Part shown: piece after piece, positions 4,799 to 6,195 of the stretch | How positions within the stretch are numbered: position 1 is the first letter of the stretch | Layout: each line of letters begins with the position of its first letter | Assembly: GCA_012032965.1 (NCBI GenBank) | Contig: JAAUPT010000114.1 | Span: 1-6,195 of the forward strand | DNA from: Nitrospira sp. | Lineage (GTDB): Bacteria > Nitrospirota > Nitrospiria > Nitrospirales > Nitrospiraceae | Length of the DNA: 6,195 nucleotides | Direction of reading: 5' to 3' | The notes under the pieces: generated by a model | Seen by the model: only the letters and a program-made list of their open reading frames with translations | Databases searched by the model: none | Told to the model about the DNA's origin: nothing | Program-made: the position numbers and the translations under genes

Positions 4799-6195
4799 GT
4801 GAGTGCCATACGACAAGAGAAGGAAACGATTCAACCAGCTCTCCGAACCGTCAAAAGCCACGGCGGATGGTTTGCAGGTCTCTTGTTGACGGCGGCCTGG
4901 CTGGCGCTCCCTTCGATCGGCATCGCAGCAGAGGGCACGGCGGCCGGTCCGACAGAATATCGAGACATTCCATGGATCGGTAGTCGGAATCTTGTCTGGA
5001 TCGTTGCGCAGTTACATCTCTTGCTTGCCGGCTTCGTCTTGGGGGTGCCGATCTTCGCGTGGCTCTGTGAAGTCATTGCTTGGCGAGGAGGCGAAAAACG
5101 GTATGACAAGCTCGCCAAGGAGTTTACCAAGCTTCTGACATCAGCCTATGCCACGACCGCCTTGTTCGGCGGTATTCTCTTGTTTCTGTTGGTGGCGTTC
5201 TATCCCAAGCTGATGAATTATTTGACGGATGTCTTCTTTCCATCCTTTTTAGTCTACTGCCTGTTGTTCCTGCTTGAAACGGCGACCCTCTATCTTTATT
5301 GGTATGGGTGGGATGCCATGCAGGACGGCAGGAAAAAAACGTTGCATGTCTTTCTCGGGTTTCTCCTGAATTTCTTCGCCTTGTTCATTATGATTGTGCC
5401 CAACGCCTGGGCCACGTTCCAATCCAGCCCGGTTGTGCTTTCCGAAGGGACTGCCTTTGAGCGGGCCTGGGCCGCGACCTGGAATCCGACGTGGTGGCCA
5501 ATCAACATCCATCGGCTCATCGCCAACGTTGTGCTTGGCGGGTATATCTGTGGAGCCTATGCCGGAGTTCGGTACTTATCAGTCAAAAGCAAGGAAGATC
5601 GGGAGCATTACGATTGGATGGGGTATGTCGGAAATTTCATCGGGGTATTTGGCCTCTTGGCCTTGCCGTTCGCTGGGTATTGGCTCATGCGGGAAATCTA
5701 TCAGTACAACCAACAGATGGGCATTACACTGATGGGAGGATTTCTCTCCTGGCTCTTCATCATCCAGGCCATGCTGATCGGGGTCTTGTTCCTTGGATCG
5801 AACTATTATTTCTGGTTAGGGATTACCTATCGGATTCCCGGATCTGGAGGCGAAGTATCGTCGAGCCATGTTGATGATGCTCGTCAGCCTGCTGCTGTGC
5901 CTTGCCGTGTGGATGACCCCGCACTCACTTGTAGCCAGCATCGAAGAAGCCCAAAAAATGGGTGGGGCTCATCACCCGCTGCTCGGTGTCCTTGGTGTTA
6001 TGTCAGCCAAAATGACGGTCTCGAACCTCATGATTCTTATTACCTTCATGAGTTTTGTGATGTATTGGCGGGCAGGGAAGCAGGATACAGCGGGTTGGGC
6101 GAAGTTTGGAAAAGCAGTTATGGGTGCCGTGTTGGTGGTGGCGAGTCTTGCCGTCATTGTTCTTGGAGTGTGGGGGATTTTGTACCCGGGCGATT
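4799..6195 (+). CDS. Cytochrome bd oxidase subunit I (CydA)-like membrane protein, frameshifted near 5840, partial at right edge
   Basis: The frame starting at GTG 4799 opens with a signal-like segment (residues about 22-44, ending GIAAE) and then reads like CydA. AQLHLLLAGFVLG places His73 at the haem d ligand position (His19 in E. coli). LLETATLYLYWYGWD (158-172) matches the E. coli LESTFVGLMFFGWD region, with Glu160 for Glu107, and NAWATFQ (202-208) matches NGWMQ. INIHRLIANVVLGGY gives His238 for haem b558 ligand His186. The residue equivalent to Glu99 is Val152, so one conserved acidic residue is lost. At about 5840 the family-like reading moves to the next frame: ITYRIP joins DLEAKYRRAMLMML and continues to the right edge with at least three more helices. 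The original frame also stays open but turns Cys/His/Gly-rich and non-membrane, so a one-base insertion in CCCGGAT (5837-5843) is the simplest explanation. Whether the protein reduces oxygen or serves as a bc-complex partner cannot be decided here. No CydB gene is visible. Confidence 0.8.
   Translation, partial: MSAIRQEKETIQPALRTVKSHGGWFAGLLLTAAWLALPSIGIAAEGTAAGPTEYRDIPWIGSRNLVWIVAQLHLLLAGFVLGVPIFAWLCEVIAWRGGEKRYDKLAKEFTKLLTSAYATTALFGGILLFLLVAFYPKLMNYLTDVFFPSFLVYCLLFLLETATLYLYWYGWDAMQDGRKKTLHVFLGFLLNFFALFIMIVPNAWATFQSSPVVLSEGTAFERAWAATWNPTWWPINIHRLIANVVLGGYICGAYAGVRYLSVKSKEDREHYDWMGYVGNFIGVFGLLALPFAGYWLMREIYQYNQQMGITLMGGFLSWLFIIQAMLIGVLFLGSNYYFWLGITYRIPGSGGEVSSSHVDDARQPAAVPCRVDDPALTCSQHRRSPKNGWGSSPAARCPWCYVSQNDGLEPHDSYYLHEFCDVLAGREAGYSGLGEVWKSSYGCRVGGGESCRHCSWSVGDFVPGR
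5837..5843 (+). other. Frameshift site in the CydA-like gene
   Basis: Upstream of this site the membrane-protein reading uses the frame of GTG 4799; downstream it uses the next frame. Dropping one G from CCCGGAT gives CCC GAT CTG GAG, i.e. RIPDLEAKYRRAM, which aligns with the matching region of the other CydA-like gene (RFVPVTVSARTVIKIG, within 186-839). It is either a sequencing insertion or a real disabling mutation. Confidence 0.7.

Noticed and set aside
5868..6195. Separate small membrane protein gene starting at ATG 5868
   Set aside because: The frame is meaningful upstream of this ATG (DLEAKYRRAM) and continues the CydA-like family pattern, so it is the rest of the frameshifted gene rather than a new one.

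Overview
The window looks like a respiratory operon from a Nitrospira-like bacterium (phylum Nitrospirota). That assignment is an inference from gene content: a Rieske/cytochrome b (complex III) core, a membrane-anchored mono-haem cytochrome c, and bd-oxidase subunit I (CydA)-like proteins in one tightly packed plus-strand cluster. No rRNA, tRNA or other phylogenetic marker is present to confirm it.

Layout, left to right. Positions 1 to about 199 carry, on the minus strand, a broken piece of a glycolate oxidase iron-sulfur subunit (GlcF-like) gene with a one-base frameshift. It abuts, or slightly overlaps, the 3' part of a CydA-like membrane gene on the plus strand (186-839), which lacks the N-terminal half expected of the family. 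Then come a membrane-anchored cytochrome c (892-1695, possible earlier start at 850), a PRC-barrel-like ORF (1695-1952), a Rieske [2Fe-2S] protein (1901-2629), a fused b6/subunit IV-type cytochrome b (2641-3768), an unrecognised protein with about six membrane helices (3787-4782), and a second CydA-like gene (4799 to beyond the right edge), whose reading frame switches near 5840.

All plus-strand genes are separated by fewer than about 60 bases or overlap, so they are probably co-transcribed. The likely working unit is a quinol:cytochrome c oxidoreductase: cytochrome b and Rieske form the core, the tethered cytochrome c would accept or relay electrons, and the two CydA-like proteins and the unknown membrane protein would be accessory or partner subunits. 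The close coupling of bc and bd-like parts suggests a hybrid complex, but the sequence alone does not prove a physical association.

Three reading-frame breaks (about 162, 1901 and 5840) and the abrupt GlcF/CydA junction stand out. Each break is repaired by a single base and restores a family-like protein, so uncorrected indels and a possible assembly misjoin must be considered alongside real gene decay. No intergenic stretch over 300 bases exists, and I see no promoter, terminator, CRISPR array, insertion sequence or RNA gene.
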